From assembly GCF_013009555.1 (NCBI RefSeq), contig NZ_CP046176.1, positions 5,053,501-5,117,500 on the forward strand: 64,000 bases of DNA, in the 5' to 3' direction. The notes beneath the pieces are model-generated. The model searched no databases, was not told where the DNA came from, and worked only from the letters and a program-made list of their open reading frames with translations. The DNA comes from Phocaeicola dorei (GTDB lineage Bacteria; Bacteroidota; Bacteroidia; Bacteroidales; Bacteroidaceae). A program made the position numbers and the translations under genes. Shown here one piece after another: positions 17,993-26,856 of this stretch (positions are counted from its first letter, which is position 1; the number at the start of each line of letters is the position of its first letter).

Positions 17993-19080
17993 AACCACTC
18001 ACTATTTATTTTTATCACACCCGGTTAACCCGTGAAAGTTACGAGGAATGGAAAGATTATAAGTTTCCGGGACACATTCTCTACGGACTTCCTTTGCTGG
18101 AAAAATATGGCATCCGGTCGGTAATGCATAAATACAAAGCTTTCCCCGGCCGTCTAAGACTGATGCTCTATGCCACTAAAGAGATTCTGTGCTGCAAAGA
18201 GCCATACGAAGTACTCTACGGTACATCTTTCCGTGGACTGGAGCTAATTATCCTGCTCAGAGCATTAGGATTCTACCGCAAACCCATCGTCATTTGGCAT
18301 CACACTGCCTTAAAAACTTCATCCGGAAAAATAAGAGAACATATCTCACGTTTCTTTTATAAAGGCATTGACCATATGTTCCTATTCAGTAAAAAATTGA
18401 TTAAAGACTCATTAGCGACCGGGAAAGCTCCCGAAGAAAAGCTTCAGCTTATCCATTGGGGACCGGATCTCGCTTTCTATGACCATATTCTACAAGTAAT
18501 GCCAGATCGGAAACCAGAAGGCTTTATCTCCACCGGGAAAGAAAACCGGGATGTAAACACTATGCTGCAAGCTTTCTGCGCCACCGAACAACAACTGGAC
18601 TTGTACATCGCCCCCACCAATGGAAGTGTAAACTACCAACAGATTATTGAAAGCTTTTGTCTACCCGATTCTGTACAAGTACACTATACGGACGGTGTCA
18701 TCCCATACTTATTGGCACAGAAAGTGGCACGAAAAAGCTGTGTTGTCATCTGCTGTATGGATTTTCCTTATACCGTAGGCCTTACCACATTGGTAGAAGC
18801 CTTTGCATTAGGCATCCCTGTCATTTGCTCACGTAATCCCAATTTTGAAATGGATATAGACAAAGAAGAAATAGGAATTACCGTAGCCTATAATGACGTG
18901 GAAGGCTGGATCAACGCCATTCATCGCATAGCCGACCATCCCGAAGAAGCCCAAAAGATGGGCGCCAACGCCCGAAAGTTGGCAGAAAAACGTTTCAATT
19001 TGGAAATCTTTTCCCATGAAATAGCAGAAAGCTTACTGGAAATATCTAAGATGTCCTCTAAAAAACGTACATTTGCATAA
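17965..19080 (+). CDS. GT-B glycosyltransferase
   Basis: 371 residues. The N-terminal half is divergent (YFYHTRLTRESYEEWKDYKFPGH). The C-terminal half has the GT-B/GT4 donor-site features: TVGLTTLVEAFALGIPVICSRNPNF, with the Glu of an E-x7-E-like motif, and a terminal helix AQKMGANARKLAEKRFNLEIFSHEI. The start at 17965 lies inside the previous gene; it is taken because the frame is open and MAEKRP is the only nearby ATG. Substrate unknown. Confidence 0.72.
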   Translation: MAEKRPTPVKPLTIYFYHTRLTRESYEEWKDYKFPGHILYGLPLLEKYGIRSVMHKYKAFPGRLRLMLYATKEILCCKEPYEVLYGTSFRGLELIILLRALGFYRKPIVIWHHTALKTSSGKIREHISRFFYKGIDHMFLFSKKLIKDSLATGKAPEEKLQLIHWGPDLAFYDHILQVMPDRKPEGFISTGKENRDVNTMLQAFCATEQQLDLYIAPTNGSVNYQQIIESFCLPDSVQVHYTDGVIPYLLAQKVARKSCVVICCMDFPYTVGLTTLVEAFALGIPVICSRNPNFEMDIDKEEIGITVAYNDVEGWINAIHRIADHPEEAQKMGANARKLAEKRFNLEIFSHEIAESLLEISKMSSKKRTFA

Positions 19081-19086
19081 ACTTTT

Positions 19087-20355
19087 ATGCACATGAGAGT
19101 ACTTATCATCAATACGTCTGAGCGAATAGGTGGAGCCGCCATTGCAGCCAACCGCCTCATGGAGGCTTTAAAAAACAACGGAATAAAGGCAAAAATGCTT
19201 GTACGTGACAAGCAGACCGACCAGATAAGTGTCGTTGAACTAAAGAAATCATGGTGGAAAGTATGGCAATTCATCTGGGAACGTGTCGTTATCTGGCAAG
19301 CCAACCACTTCAAGAAACATAACTTGTTTGCCGTTGACATAGCCAATACCGGCACCAATATCACAGTATTGCCCGAATTTACCCAGGCCGACGTCATTCA
19401 TCTGCACTGGATTAACCAAGGTATGTTGTCACTGACAGATATCCGGCGTATCATCCAATCCGGCAAACCCATCGTTTGGACAATGCATGATATGTGGCCT
19501 TTTACCGGTATCTGCCATTATGCAGGAGATTGCGATAAATATGCCACACAATGCCACAACTGTCCGCAACTTTACAAAGGAAGCAGAAAAGACATAGCCT
19601 ACCGTACTTTCCAGAAAAAGAAAAAACTGTTTGAAGGAGCACAAATCACCTTTGTAGCTTGTAGCCGCTGGTTAGAATCATTGGCTAAGAAAAGTGATCT
19701 GATTAAAGGTCAGACCATTACCAATATTCCCAATGCAATCAACACCAACCTGTTCAAACCTCGTGATAAAAAACAGGCCAGAGAAAAATGCCATCTTCCG
19801 CAAGACAAGAAGTTATTGCTTTTCGGCTCCGTAAAAATTACAGACAAGAGAAAAGGAATAGACTATCTGGTATCAGCTTGCAAACAAATTGCTTCCTCAT
19901 ATCCAGATTTTAGTAAAGAATTAGGTGTAGTGGTTTTTGGTAACCAAGCCGAACAATACACTTCCCTGTTTCCCTTCCCTATCTATCCGATGAATTATGT
20001 CAGCAACGAGAAGGAACTGGTAGATATCTACAATGCAGTCGACTTATACGTCACACCTTCTTTACAAGACAATCTACCCAATACCATCGTAGAAGCAATG
20101 GCCTGTGGTATTCCGTGCATAGGGTTCAATGTAGGAGGTATTCCACAAATGATTGACCACCTGCACAACGGTTATGTTGCCGAATATCAGTCTTCCAAGG
20201 ATCTGGCAAACGGCATTCACTGGGCATTGACCGAAGGAGAATATGAAAGTCTGAGTGAGGAAGCCTGCCGTAAGGCAGTATCCAGTTATTCGGAAAGTAC
20301 CATTGCCAAGAAATATGTTGAAATCTATAACAAGATTACAGGGAATCATGCATAA
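19087..20355 (+). CDS. GT4-family glycosyltransferase
   Basis: 422 residues. GGAAIAANRLMEAL near the N-terminus is the acceptor-side loop. GKPIVWTMHDMWPFTGICHYAGDC with a Cys-rich follow-up, FGSVKITDKRKGIDYL, and DNLPNTIVEAMACGIPCIGFNVGGIPQM (the E-x7-E donor motif) are typical of WcaC/WcaL-type capsule glycosyltransferases. It probably retains anomeric configuration using a nucleotide sugar. It starts 6 bp after the previous gene and overlaps the next by 8 bases. MRVLIINTS two codons on is an alternative start. Confidence 0.85.
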   Translation: MHMRVLIINTSERIGGAAIAANRLMEALKNNGIKAKMLVRDKQTDQISVVELKKSWWKVWQFIWERVVIWQANHFKKHNLFAVDIANTGTNITVLPEFTQADVIHLHWINQGMLSLTDIRRIIQSGKPIVWTMHDMWPFTGICHYAGDCDKYATQCHNCPQLYKGSRKDIAYRTFQKKKKLFEGAQITFVACSRWLESLAKKSDLIKGQTITNIPNAINTNLFKPRDKKQAREKCHLPQDKKLLLFGSVKITDKRKGIDYLVSACKQIASSYPDFSKELGVVVFGNQAEQYTSLFPFPIYPMNYVSNEKELVDIYNAVDLYVTPSLQDNLPNTIVEAMACGIPCIGFNVGGIPQMIDHLHNGYVAEYQSSKDLANGIHWALTEGEYESLSEEACRKAVSSYSESTIAKKYVEIYNKITGNHA

Positions 20356-21094
20356 CCATCATCCTCATCCCAAGTTTTCTATTATTACCGTCACCTACAA
20401 TGCAGCAAAAGTGTTAGAGGATACTATACAAAGTATTGTTACACAAACTTATAAGAATCTGGAGTATATTATTGTGGACGGGGGATCAACAGATGAAACA
20501 CTGGATATCATTCACAAATACCAGGAACATATCACCACTGTTATCAGTGAGCCCGACCAAGGTTTATACGATGCCATGAACAAAGGAATAAAATTGGCAA
20601 CCGGAGATTATCTTTGTTTCTTGAATGCCGGTGATGGCCTGCACGAGGATGATACTTTGCTGCAAATGGTACATTCCATCAATGGAACAGCCCTGCCGGG
20701 AGTGCTATATGGAGAAACAGAAATAGTGGACAGTCAAGGGCATTTTTTATACATGCGCCGCCTGTCTGCACCCGCAACGCTTACCTGGAAAAGCTTCAAG
20801 CAAGGAATGTTGGTTTGCCATCAAGCCTTTTTCGCCCGCCGTGATCTGGTAGAGCCATACGACCTGCAATATCGGTTCTCGGCAGATTTTGACTGGTGTA
20901 TCCGTATCATGAAGAAAGCGGATGTACTCCATAATACCCATCTTACTCTTATTGATTACCTGAATGAAGGAATGACCACCCGTAACCATAAAGCCTCCTT
21001 GAAAGAACGCTTCCGTATTATGAGCCGTCACTATGGATGGGCAAGCACAGTGACACACCACTTATGGTTCGTTCTGCGCCTGCTCTACAAATAA
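20348..21094 (+). CDS. GT2-family (WcaE-like) glycosyltransferase
   Basis: 248 residues from ATG 20348 (MHNHHPHPKFSIITVTYNAAK), preferred over an upstream start buried in the previous gene. GT-A fold: IIVDGGSTDETLDII, SEPDQGLYDAMNKGIKLATGDYL, then FLNAGDGLHEDD as the DxD region, and FSADFDWCIR further on. This arrangement is that of WcaE-type colanic-acid or capsule glycosyltransferases. It is the last plus-strand gene of the island and converges with yfhO across 26 bp. Confidence 0.86.
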   Translation: MHNHHPHPKFSIITVTYNAAKVLEDTIQSIVTQTYKNLEYIIVDGGSTDETLDIIHKYQEHITTVISEPDQGLYDAMNKGIKLATGDYLCFLNAGDGLHEDDTLLQMVHSINGTALPGVLYGETEIVDSQGHFLYMRRLSAPATLTWKSFKQGMLVCHQAFFARRDLVEPYDLQYRFSADFDWCIRIMKKADVLHNTHLTLIDYLNEGMTTRNHKASLKERFRIMSRHYGWASTVTHHLWFVLRLLYK

Positions 21095-21120
21095 TCCGGA
21101 AGTCTGACTAATAACGGGAC

Positions 21121-23613
21121 TCAATCAATTTTCCTACGGGCCTTTCTGACCTGCAAGAACAAGAACAAGACCAACACACAGGCCAATACACCCAATGCCA
21201 CAAAAGCCACCGTTTCCGTAACATGCAGCGATTTCGGGTCGAACTTAAATTCCACTACATGCTTTCCGGCCGGCACATTCATTGCCCGAAGAATATAATC
21301 CGCTCTTCCGTGCGGCGCTTCCACACCATCAATATATGCCTGCCAACCGGGATAGTAAATTTCCGAGAAAACCACTGTTCCTCCAGTTTTGGAATTAACC
21401 TCATATTTCAAGTCATTAGGTTCGTACGCAGTCAGTTTGATTGTACTCAGTGTATCTGTTTCAGCTGCCGATTTTACCTCCGCACTGAATTTTTTATCTA
21501 CGACAGCCGTTTTTGCCGGGTCTATCCGATGCAAAGCGTCTATCTCTTCATTGGCATTGTCCACATACTGCACCTCGTTTACAAACCAAGCATTGCCCAG
21601 CGTATGAGGATTCCGTATTGGGACGGTCTTTCCACCTTGCAGCGGAAAAATAAAGTAACGGGTATTCAGCATATTCAACACAGGAAATCCGGACGGAGCC
21701 ACCTTCTGCATATCACCTCCCGCCTCCGAAACAGCCTTGAACACGCCATTCATCTCGGTACTGATATGCTCCTCTATCATTTCCTGATAGCGGCGCAGTT
21801 TGGCGGCATGATATCCACCGATGCTCTTATGCCAATAAGAAGTCGTATTTTCATTAAACGTATTGCCGGCTAGGTTCAGTACCCGGAAATCCAACGTTTT
21901 ATCGGCCAATATCGTCTTATCCGTTTCGGTCGGTTTAAAGGAATTATCCTGTTGTACCTTTTCCACAAACTGGTCATCATACAAATAACGTTTGTTCACA
22001 CTCCACATATCTGCCAGACAGAGGACAGCCAATGCCAGAATCGTCACCTTCGCTTTCAGCTTGCCCATGCCATATAACCAAAGAACTGCCGTACCTATCA
22101 TAATAATAAAGAAGCTGCGCCATGCATCCGAAGTAAAGACACTCCGACGGATTTCTTCTAGATTAGCAAGTAACGGAGCCAGCTGATCTGCCGGAATACC
22201 CTGCAATGCCTGCATTTCCATGCTTGAAACATACGACGGGAAAAAGAAACCGGGAGCCAATGCAAACAATAAAGCGATACCACCTGTCAATCCCAGACTG
22301 ATATAAAACGACCGGGCCCGTTCCTTAACCAACTGAGGACGTGCCATTACCTCCTTTAAAGCAAGGACAGCCAACAGAGGTATGGTAAACTCAGCAATGA
22401 CCAAAATGGAAGAAACCGCACGGAATTTATCGTACATCGGGATATAATCCAAAAAGAAATCAGTGAATCCCATAAAATTCTTTCCCCATGACAGCAGGAC
22501 AGACAAAACAGTAGCACTCAAAAGCGCCCATTTCATAGGACCTTTCACTATAAACAGTCCAAGAATAAACAGAAACATTACAAACGCCCCCACGTATACA
22601 GGACCGGATGTACCGGGTTGCTCGCCCCAATACTGGCCTATCTGGCTATAGATGCTATTATACATAGGATTCGCCTTTTCCATCGCCTTTTCGTTAGCTG
22701 CTAAAGGTACGGAAGCGCCACCTTTCACATTAGGAACAAGCAAAGAGAAAGTCTCACCGATACCGTAACTCCACTGAGTGATATAATCTCGTTCCAGACC
22801 ACTTTTAGTCTGATTATGACTATCCGGTTTCACCAGCTCACTCTTTCCACGCATCGTTTCCTTACTATACTCATACGTATGATATAAGTTGGATAGATTT
22901 ATGCAAACTCCCAAAATACCGGCCATCAACAACACCCCAGTTGCTTTCAGAAATTGCGGCATTTCCTTCTTCTGCCAAGCATCCACTCCAAACGCAACCG
23001 CCATAAAGAGCATGACAAATAGAAAATAATAACTCATCTGCACATGGTTCGACACTATCTGCAAAGCAACAAAAACCGCTGTCAGCAAACCGCCTGACAA
23101 GTATTTTCCTCTATAAGCCAGTACCATACCGGCTATAGTGGGTGGAATATAGGCCAAGGTTACAAATTTCCAGATGTGTCCGGCAGCTATAATGATGAAA
23201 AAATAAGAAGAAAATGCCCACAACACAGCCCCCAATGAAGCCAGCCAGACCGAGAAATCGAATGCACGCAATAATATATAAAAGCCCAACAGCATGACAA
23301 ATACATACCACACATAATTCGGGAGATACAAATGATACAACTTCTCTACTCCCTTCAGGGTATCCGTAGAATCATAACTGGGTGCCATCTGATAAGTAGG
23401 CATACCACCAAAAATCGAATTAGTCCAGCGCGTACGCTCTCCCGTACGTTCCAGATATTCTTTCGCTTCTTCACCAGCACCAATGCCCGCCACAGAGTCA
23501 TGTTGTGAAAGGATACGCCCTTCTGTCACTGCCGGGAAAAAATAGACGAATGAGATGACAGCAAAGAGGATAATCACTACTATATCAGGTAGTATTCTTT
23601 TAAATAAGTTCAT
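21121..23613 (-). CDS. YfhO-family integral membrane glycosyltransferase-like protein
   Basis: 830 residues. It begins with a membrane helix (IVVIILFAVISFVYFFPAV) followed by RILSQHDSVAGIGAG. About 11-13 helices follow, then a periplasmic beta-rich domain (GYHAAKLRRYQEMIEEH, then VVFSEIYYPGWQAYIDG) and a last helix near the C-terminus. YfhO proteins are GT-C-like; in Gram-positives they glycosylate lipoteichoic acid, while in Bacteroides the role is unknown. Its promoter -7 box (minus strand TAACTTTG at 23638-23645) overlaps the integration core of the ICE, so the upstream part of its control region has been replaced by element DNA. Confidence 0.85.
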   Translation of the reverse strand: MNLFKRILPDIVVIILFAVISFVYFFPAVTEGRILSQHDSVAGIGAGEEAKEYLERTGERTRWTNSIFGGMPTYQMAPSYDSTDTLKGVEKLYHLYLPNYVWYVFVMLLGFYILLRAFDFSVWLASLGAVLWAFSSYFFIIIAAGHIWKFVTLAYIPPTIAGMVLAYRGKYLSGGLLTAVFVALQIVSNHVQMSYYFLFVMLFMAVAFGVDAWQKKEMPQFLKATGVLLMAGILGVCINLSNLYHTYEYSKETMRGKSELVKPDSHNQTKSGLERDYITQWSYGIGETFSLLVPNVKGGASVPLAANEKAMEKANPMYNSIYSQIGQYWGEQPGTSGPVYVGAFVMFLFILGLFIVKGPMKWALLSATVLSVLLSWGKNFMGFTDFFLDYIPMYDKFRAVSSILVIAEFTIPLLAVLALKEVMARPQLVKERARSFYISLGLTGGIALLFALAPGFFFPSYVSSMEMQALQGIPADQLAPLLANLEEIRRSVFTSDAWRSFFIIMIGTAVLWLYGMGKLKAKVTILALAVLCLADMWSVNKRYLYDDQFVEKVQQDNSFKPTETDKTILADKTLDFRVLNLAGNTFNENTTSYWHKSIGGYHAAKLRRYQEMIEEHISTEMNGVFKAVSEAGGDMQKVAPSGFPVLNMLNTRYFIFPLQGGKTVPIRNPHTLGNAWFVNEVQYVDNANEEIDALHRIDPAKTAVVDKKFSAEVKSAAETDTLSTIKLTAYEPNDLKYEVNSKTGGTVVFSEIYYPGWQAYIDGVEAPHGRADYILRAMNVPAGKHVVEFKFDPKSLHVTETVAFVALGVLACVLVLFLFLQVRKARRKID

Positions 23614-23636
23614 AAGTATATCTGTTTATTAACGTT

Positions 23637-23646
23637 GCAAAGTTAC
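23637..23646 (-). promoter_or_regulatory. ICE left attachment core GTAACTTTGC, overlapping the yfhO -7 box
   Basis: Read on the minus strand this is GTAACTTTGC, a full match to the 10-bp core GTAnnTTTGC used by CTnDOT-family integrases. It lies 320 bp before an IntDOT-type integrase gene, the usual distance scale. The same bases contain TAACTTTG, the -7 box of the yfhO gene (ATG 23613, 25 bp away). With TTTC 20 bp upstream, now element-derived, they could form a promoter. The matching right core lies outside the window. Confidence 0.7.
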
Positions 23647-23965
23647 TACAAAAAAGTGAAATGCGGAAAGATATAGTGATAGAATTGAGTTACAAGGGTT
23701 TTGGTTGAAGTGGCGATAATCCGTGAAGCCATTACAATCCCTGCCGAAGCCAAATCCTGACGCCGCTACGTTACTTGTTCGTAACCATGCCCGAAAATGC
23801 GACAAACGGGTACGAATAGCGAAACAAGGCTCTAAGGAATAGTGAGTTATCCATAACTCATGCGAAAAATCAGGTTACGGAAAAAGATTGCGCCGTTCCT
23901 CCCCGTTTTGCGTACCAACACCGGACTCTTCACCAACTAATTTTGAAACCCAAAAATTAAGGACA
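23647..23965. other. Left end of the ICE before the integrase gene
   Basis: No gene is seen in these 319 bases. Notable short elements are CGTTACTTGTTCGTAACC (GTTAC/GTAAC arms) at about 23,770 and TGAGTTATCCATAACTCA at 23843-23860, an 8-bp perfect inverted repeat with a CC centre. In CTnDOT this interval holds integrase arm-binding sites and the int promoter, so these are candidates, by inference only. Confidence 0.5.
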
Positions 23966-25201
23966 ATGAAGAGTACATTTTCAGTAATCTACTACCTCAA
24001 GCGTCAGGTAGTGAAAAAGGACGGGACAGTTCCCGTCATGGGACGCATCACGGTGGACGGCAGCCAGACACAGTTCAGCTGCAAACTGACTGTCGATCCG
24101 AAACTGTGGGACACCAAAGGTGGACGTGTCACGGGCAGAAGCACGGCGGCACTCGAAACGAACCGTATGCTTGACAAGATGCGGGTACGCATCAACAGGC
24201 ATTATCAGGAAATCATGGAGCGTGACAACTTCGTCACGGCGGAGAAGGTGAAGAACGCCTTTCTCGGACTGGAACACCGCTACCACACGCTGATGCAGGT
24301 GTTCCGCCAGCACAACGAGGACTACGAGAAGCAGGTGGAGGCAGGCATGAAAGCCAAAGGCACGCTGCTGAAGTACCGCACCGTTTACAAGCACATGCAA
24401 GAGTTCCTCGACATCCGCTACCATGTGAAGGACATCGCCCTAAAAGAGCTTACCCCGGCTTTCATCTCCGACTTCGAGATGTTCCTGCGCACGGACAAGC
24501 ACTGCTGCACCAATACCGTGTGGCTGTACGTCTGCCCGTTACGGACGATGGTATTCATCGCCATCAACAACGAGTGGCTGACGCGCGACCCGTTCCGCGA
24601 GTATGAAATCAAGAAGGAGGAAACAACACGCAGTTTCCTGACCAAAGATGAGATCCGCCTGCTGATGGAGGGGAAACTGAAAAACGCCAAACAGGAATTG
24701 TACCGCGACCTCTACCTGTTCTGCGCCTTCACGGGGCTGTCGTTCGCGGATATGCGCAACCTTACGGAAGAGAATATCCGCACCTACTTCGACGAACACG
24801 AGTGGATAAACATCAACCGCCAGAAAACGGGCGTGGTGTCCAACATCCGCCTGCTCGACATCGCCAACCGCATAATCGGCAAATACCGGGGACTGTGCGG
24901 GGACGGCAGGATATTTCCCGTTCCGCATTATAACACGTGCCTTGCCGGTATCCGTGCCGTCGCCAAGCGTTGCGGCATCACCAAGCATATCACGTGGCAT
25001 CAGAGCCGCCACACGGCAGCCACGACGATATTCCTCTCCAACGGTGTTCCCATCGAAACGGTCAGCTCCATGCTCGGACACAAGAGCATAAAGACGACGC
25101 AGATTTACGCAAAGATAACCAAAGAGAAGCTCAATCAGGACATGGAGAACCTTGCCGCAAGATTGAACGGCGTCGAGGAATTTGCAGGTTGCACCATCTA
25201 A
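23966..25201 (+). CDS. intDOT-like: IntDOT-family tyrosine integrase
   Basis: 411 residues from the ATG at 23966 (MKSTFSVIYYLKR), the length known for IntDOT; an upstream ATG at 23888 is rejected. An N-terminal arm-binding domain (1-100), a core-binding domain (about 105-210) and the catalytic domain follow. By counting, catalytic positions are Ser259 in FTGLSFADM (where other tyrosine recombinases have Arg), Lys287, His345, Arg348, His372 and Tyr381 in QIYAKI. The Arg-to-Ser change at 259 is a hallmark of IntDOT, which tolerates non-identical overlap sequences at GTAnnTTTGC sites. It integrates and, with Xis2c, Xis2d and Exc, excises the element. Confidence 0.95.
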   Translation: MKSTFSVIYYLKRQVVKKDGTVPVMGRITVDGSQTQFSCKLTVDPKLWDTKGGRVTGRSTAALETNRMLDKMRVRINRHYQEIMERDNFVTAEKVKNAFLGLEHRYHTLMQVFRQHNEDYEKQVEAGMKAKGTLLKYRTVYKHMQEFLDIRYHVKDIALKELTPAFISDFEMFLRTDKHCCTNTVWLYVCPLRTMVFIAINNEWLTRDPFREYEIKKEETTRSFLTKDEIRLLMEGKLKNAKQELYRDLYLFCAFTGLSFADMRNLTEENIRTYFDEHEWININRQKTGVVSNIRLLDIANRIIGKYRGLCGDGRIFPVPHYNTCLAGIRAVAKRCGITKHITWHQSRHTAATTIFLSNGVPIETVSSMLGHKSIKTTQIYAKITKEKLNQDMENLAARLNGVEEFAGCTI

Positions 25202-25212
25202 AAAGAAAAGCC

Positions 25213-25575
25213 ATGAAACGTGACACAATCATCATCGAGGACAAGGCAGTCAGCGTAACCGGTAACGACGTGTGGATGACCGCCACCGAAATAGCCGGAT
25301 TGTTCCATACGACCGTCCCGGCAGTGAACGCCGCCATCAGAGCCGTCCGCAAGTCGGACGTGCTGAACGACTACGAGGTGTGCCGCTACATGCAGCTTGA
25401 AAACGGGCTGCACGCGGACGTGTACGCCCTTGAAATCATCATCCCGGTCGCTTTCAGGGTGAATACCTACAACACCCACCTGTTCCGCACATGGCTGGTG
25501 GGAAAGGCACTCTCACAAGAGAAACGGCAGACATACGTGATGTTCATACAGAACGGAAAAGCCGGGTATTGCTGA
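25213..25575 (+). CDS. RhuM-like small DNA-binding-type protein
   Basis: 120 residues from ATG 25213 (MKRDTIIIEDKAVSV), 11 bp after int. VWMTATEIAGLFHTTVPAVNAAIRAV is a helix-turn-helix-like segment similar to the start of RhuM/phage-antirepressor proteins. LYALEIIIPVAFRV-like hydrophobic and NTHLFRTWLVGKAL segments follow. Related genes sit next to int in CTnDOT-type elements. The role is unknown; regulation of integrase expression is a guess. Confidence 0.65.
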   Translation: MKRDTIIIEDKAVSVTGNDVWMTATEIAGLFHTTVPAVNAAIRAVRKSDVLNDYEVCRYMQLENGLHADVYALEIIIPVAFRVNTYNTHLFRTWLVGKALSQEKRQTYVMFIQNGKAGYC

Positions 25576-25652
25576 TTGCACATACCCCATAAGACAAGTA
25601 AACGGGTAGCACCACAAAAGGTGTCACCCGTTTACTTTTTCATGAAACCGCC

Positions 25653-25958
25653 TCACTCCAGCGGCTTGCGGTAGTTCGCTTCCAGTACCCCGCGCAGCCC
25701 CGTTTCCGGGTAAAGCACCTTCCCTCCCAAAAGTATGAAGGGCAACACGCGGTTGTTGCGGTATTCCTGCAAGGTGCGCCGGCTCACACGGAGCAGTTCC
25801 GACACCTCGCCGTCCGTCAGGTAACGTTCCCCGTCCAGCGGAGGACGGTAGCTTTCCAGAAATGCGGACAGCCATTTCGAGCCTTTGCGCATATCCTGCA
25901 CCACAGAGGCTATCGGCTCGTCTTCCATCGTAAAAACATCGTTGTTCTCGTTCATCAT
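25653..25958 (-). CDS. Helix-turn-helix (excisionase-type) protein A
   Basis: 101 residues from the double ATG at 25958/25955 (MNENNDVFTMEDEPI). RYLTDGEVSELLRVSRRTLQEYRNNRVLPFILLGGKVLYPE is a MerR/Xis-type winged helix-turn-helix of the HTH_17 class. It is paired with a second such gene directly upstream on the same strand. Unknown target; likely an element regulator or recombination directionality accessory. Confidence 0.75.
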   Translation of the reverse strand: MMNENNDVFTMEDEPIASVVQDMRKGSKWLSAFLESYRPPLDGERYLTDGEVSELLRVSRRTLQEYRNNRVLPFILLGGKVLYPETGLRGVLEANYRKPLE

Positions 25959-25989
25959 AACTTCGGATTCAGTGGGTGAATAAATCAAA

Positions 25990-26289
25990 TCATCTGCCGT
26001 GCGGATAGAGCGTGCCGACAAGCGGTATCAGCCGCTTCACCTCCTCTGGCTTGTAATAGAACCTGCGGTTTATCTGCGAGTAGCCGATAAGCCGCCTGTC
26101 ACGCAGCGTCTGCAACGTGCGCGGGCTTATTCTCAACTGCCCGCAGACCTCCTCGCCCGTGAGCCATCTTTCCATGCGCCCCGTGTCGCTTTTGCGCCTC
26201 AGGGCGGCGACCTTCTCCGAGAGTGCGCCGAATGCCGCCACCATCATCTCGAAAGTCTTTTTCTCGATAGATACTATTTCCATATTCAT
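25990..26289 (-). CDS. Helix-turn-helix (excisionase-type) protein B
   Basis: 99 residues from ATG 26289 (MNMEIVSIEKKTFEMM). A short helical N-terminus (AAFGALSEKVAALRRK) is followed by WLTGEEVCGQLRISPRTLQTLRDRRLIGYSQINRRFYYKPEE, an HTH_17/Xis-like domain. A -7 box lies 19 bp upstream. With gene A it forms a two-gene minus-strand unit, convergent with int and divergent from the excision operon. Its function is inferred from fold only. Confidence 0.75.
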   Translation of the reverse strand: MNMEIVSIEKKTFEMMVAAFGALSEKVAALRRKSDTGRMERWLTGEEVCGQLRISPRTLQTLRDRRLIGYSQINRRFYYKPEEVKRLIPLVGTLYPHGR

Positions 26290-26307
26290 GTCATTTAGAG
26301 TTTGCCG

Positions 26308-26315
26308 CAAAGGTA
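26308..26315 (-). promoter_or_regulatory. Promoter -7 box of the helix-turn-helix gene pair
   Basis: Minus-strand TACCTTTG, a match to TAnnTTTG, 19 bp before the ATG at 26289. Confidence 0.55.
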
Positions 26316-26407
26316 ACGAAACGGCATACAAGACGTATCGTTTTCCGCTGAAAGGCTGCCTGTTGCGCCGTTTGACCGGGTTACGGAGCCATCTTCCGCA
26401 AAAATCT

Positions 26408-26422
26408 TACGTGAGTCACGTA
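26408..26422. promoter_or_regulatory. Palindrome upstream of the excision operon (candidate operator)
   Basis: TACGTGAGTCACGTA is a perfect 7-bp inverted repeat around one G, 69 bp before the xis2c start. In CTnDOT the xis2c promoter is activated by RteC through inverted-repeat half-sites upstream. This palindrome is a candidate for such a site, by position only. Confidence 0.45.
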
Positions 26423-26490
26423 GTGAGTTGTTAAAGCCCCTTTTGTTTATTGCCGAATTTTGTCGCAGAAACAAAAAGAAAGGACTGAAC

Positions 26491-26853
26491 ATGAAAGTGA
26501 TAACAATGGAAAGTTCCGCCTACAAGGAGATGATGGCGCAGATTGCGAACATCGCAGGGTACATCCGCGAGGCAAGGGACGAGAAGAAACGGAAGCGGGA
26601 AACCGAAGACAAGCTGCTTGACACGGCACAGGCGGCGAAGATGCTCAACGTGAGCAAGCGCACCATGCAGCGTATGCGCACCGACCACCGTATCGAGTAT
26701 GTGGTGGTACGCGGAAGCTGCCGCTACCGCCTTTCCGAGATACTGCGGCTATTGGAGGACAACACAGTAAGGAACGAGGAAGGGACAATAGACACCCTGT
26801 TCCACAACCACACGCTGCGCACGGGCGGCAAACCAAAAGGAAGGAGGACATAG
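26491..26853 (+). CDS. xis2c-like: Excisionase-type helix-turn-helix protein Xis2c-like
   Basis: 120 residues from ATG 26491 (MKVITMESSAYKEMM), preceded by AAAGAAAGGACTGAAC. The N-terminal helix region (IAGYIREARDEKKRKRE) leads into LLDTAQAAKMLNVSKRTMQRMRTDHRIEYVVVRGSCRYR, a winged helix-turn-helix. First gene of the four-gene operon matching CTnDOT xis2c-xis2d-orf3-exc in order and size. It should act as a recombination directionality factor with IntDOT during excision. The symbol is assigned by synteny and fold. Confidence 0.8.
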   Translation: MKVITMESSAYKEMMAQIANIAGYIREARDEKKRKRETEDKLLDTAQAAKMLNVSKRTMQRMRTDHRIEYVVVRGSCRYRLSEILRLLEDNTVRNEEGTIDTLFHNHTLRTGGKPKGRRT

Positions 26854-26856
26854 GTC

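Noticed and set aside
23888..23965. Longer integrase start (437 residues)
   Set aside because: The added 26 residues do not resemble the family, while the ATG at 23966 gives the exact IntDOT length and puts the catalytic residues at the known numbers.
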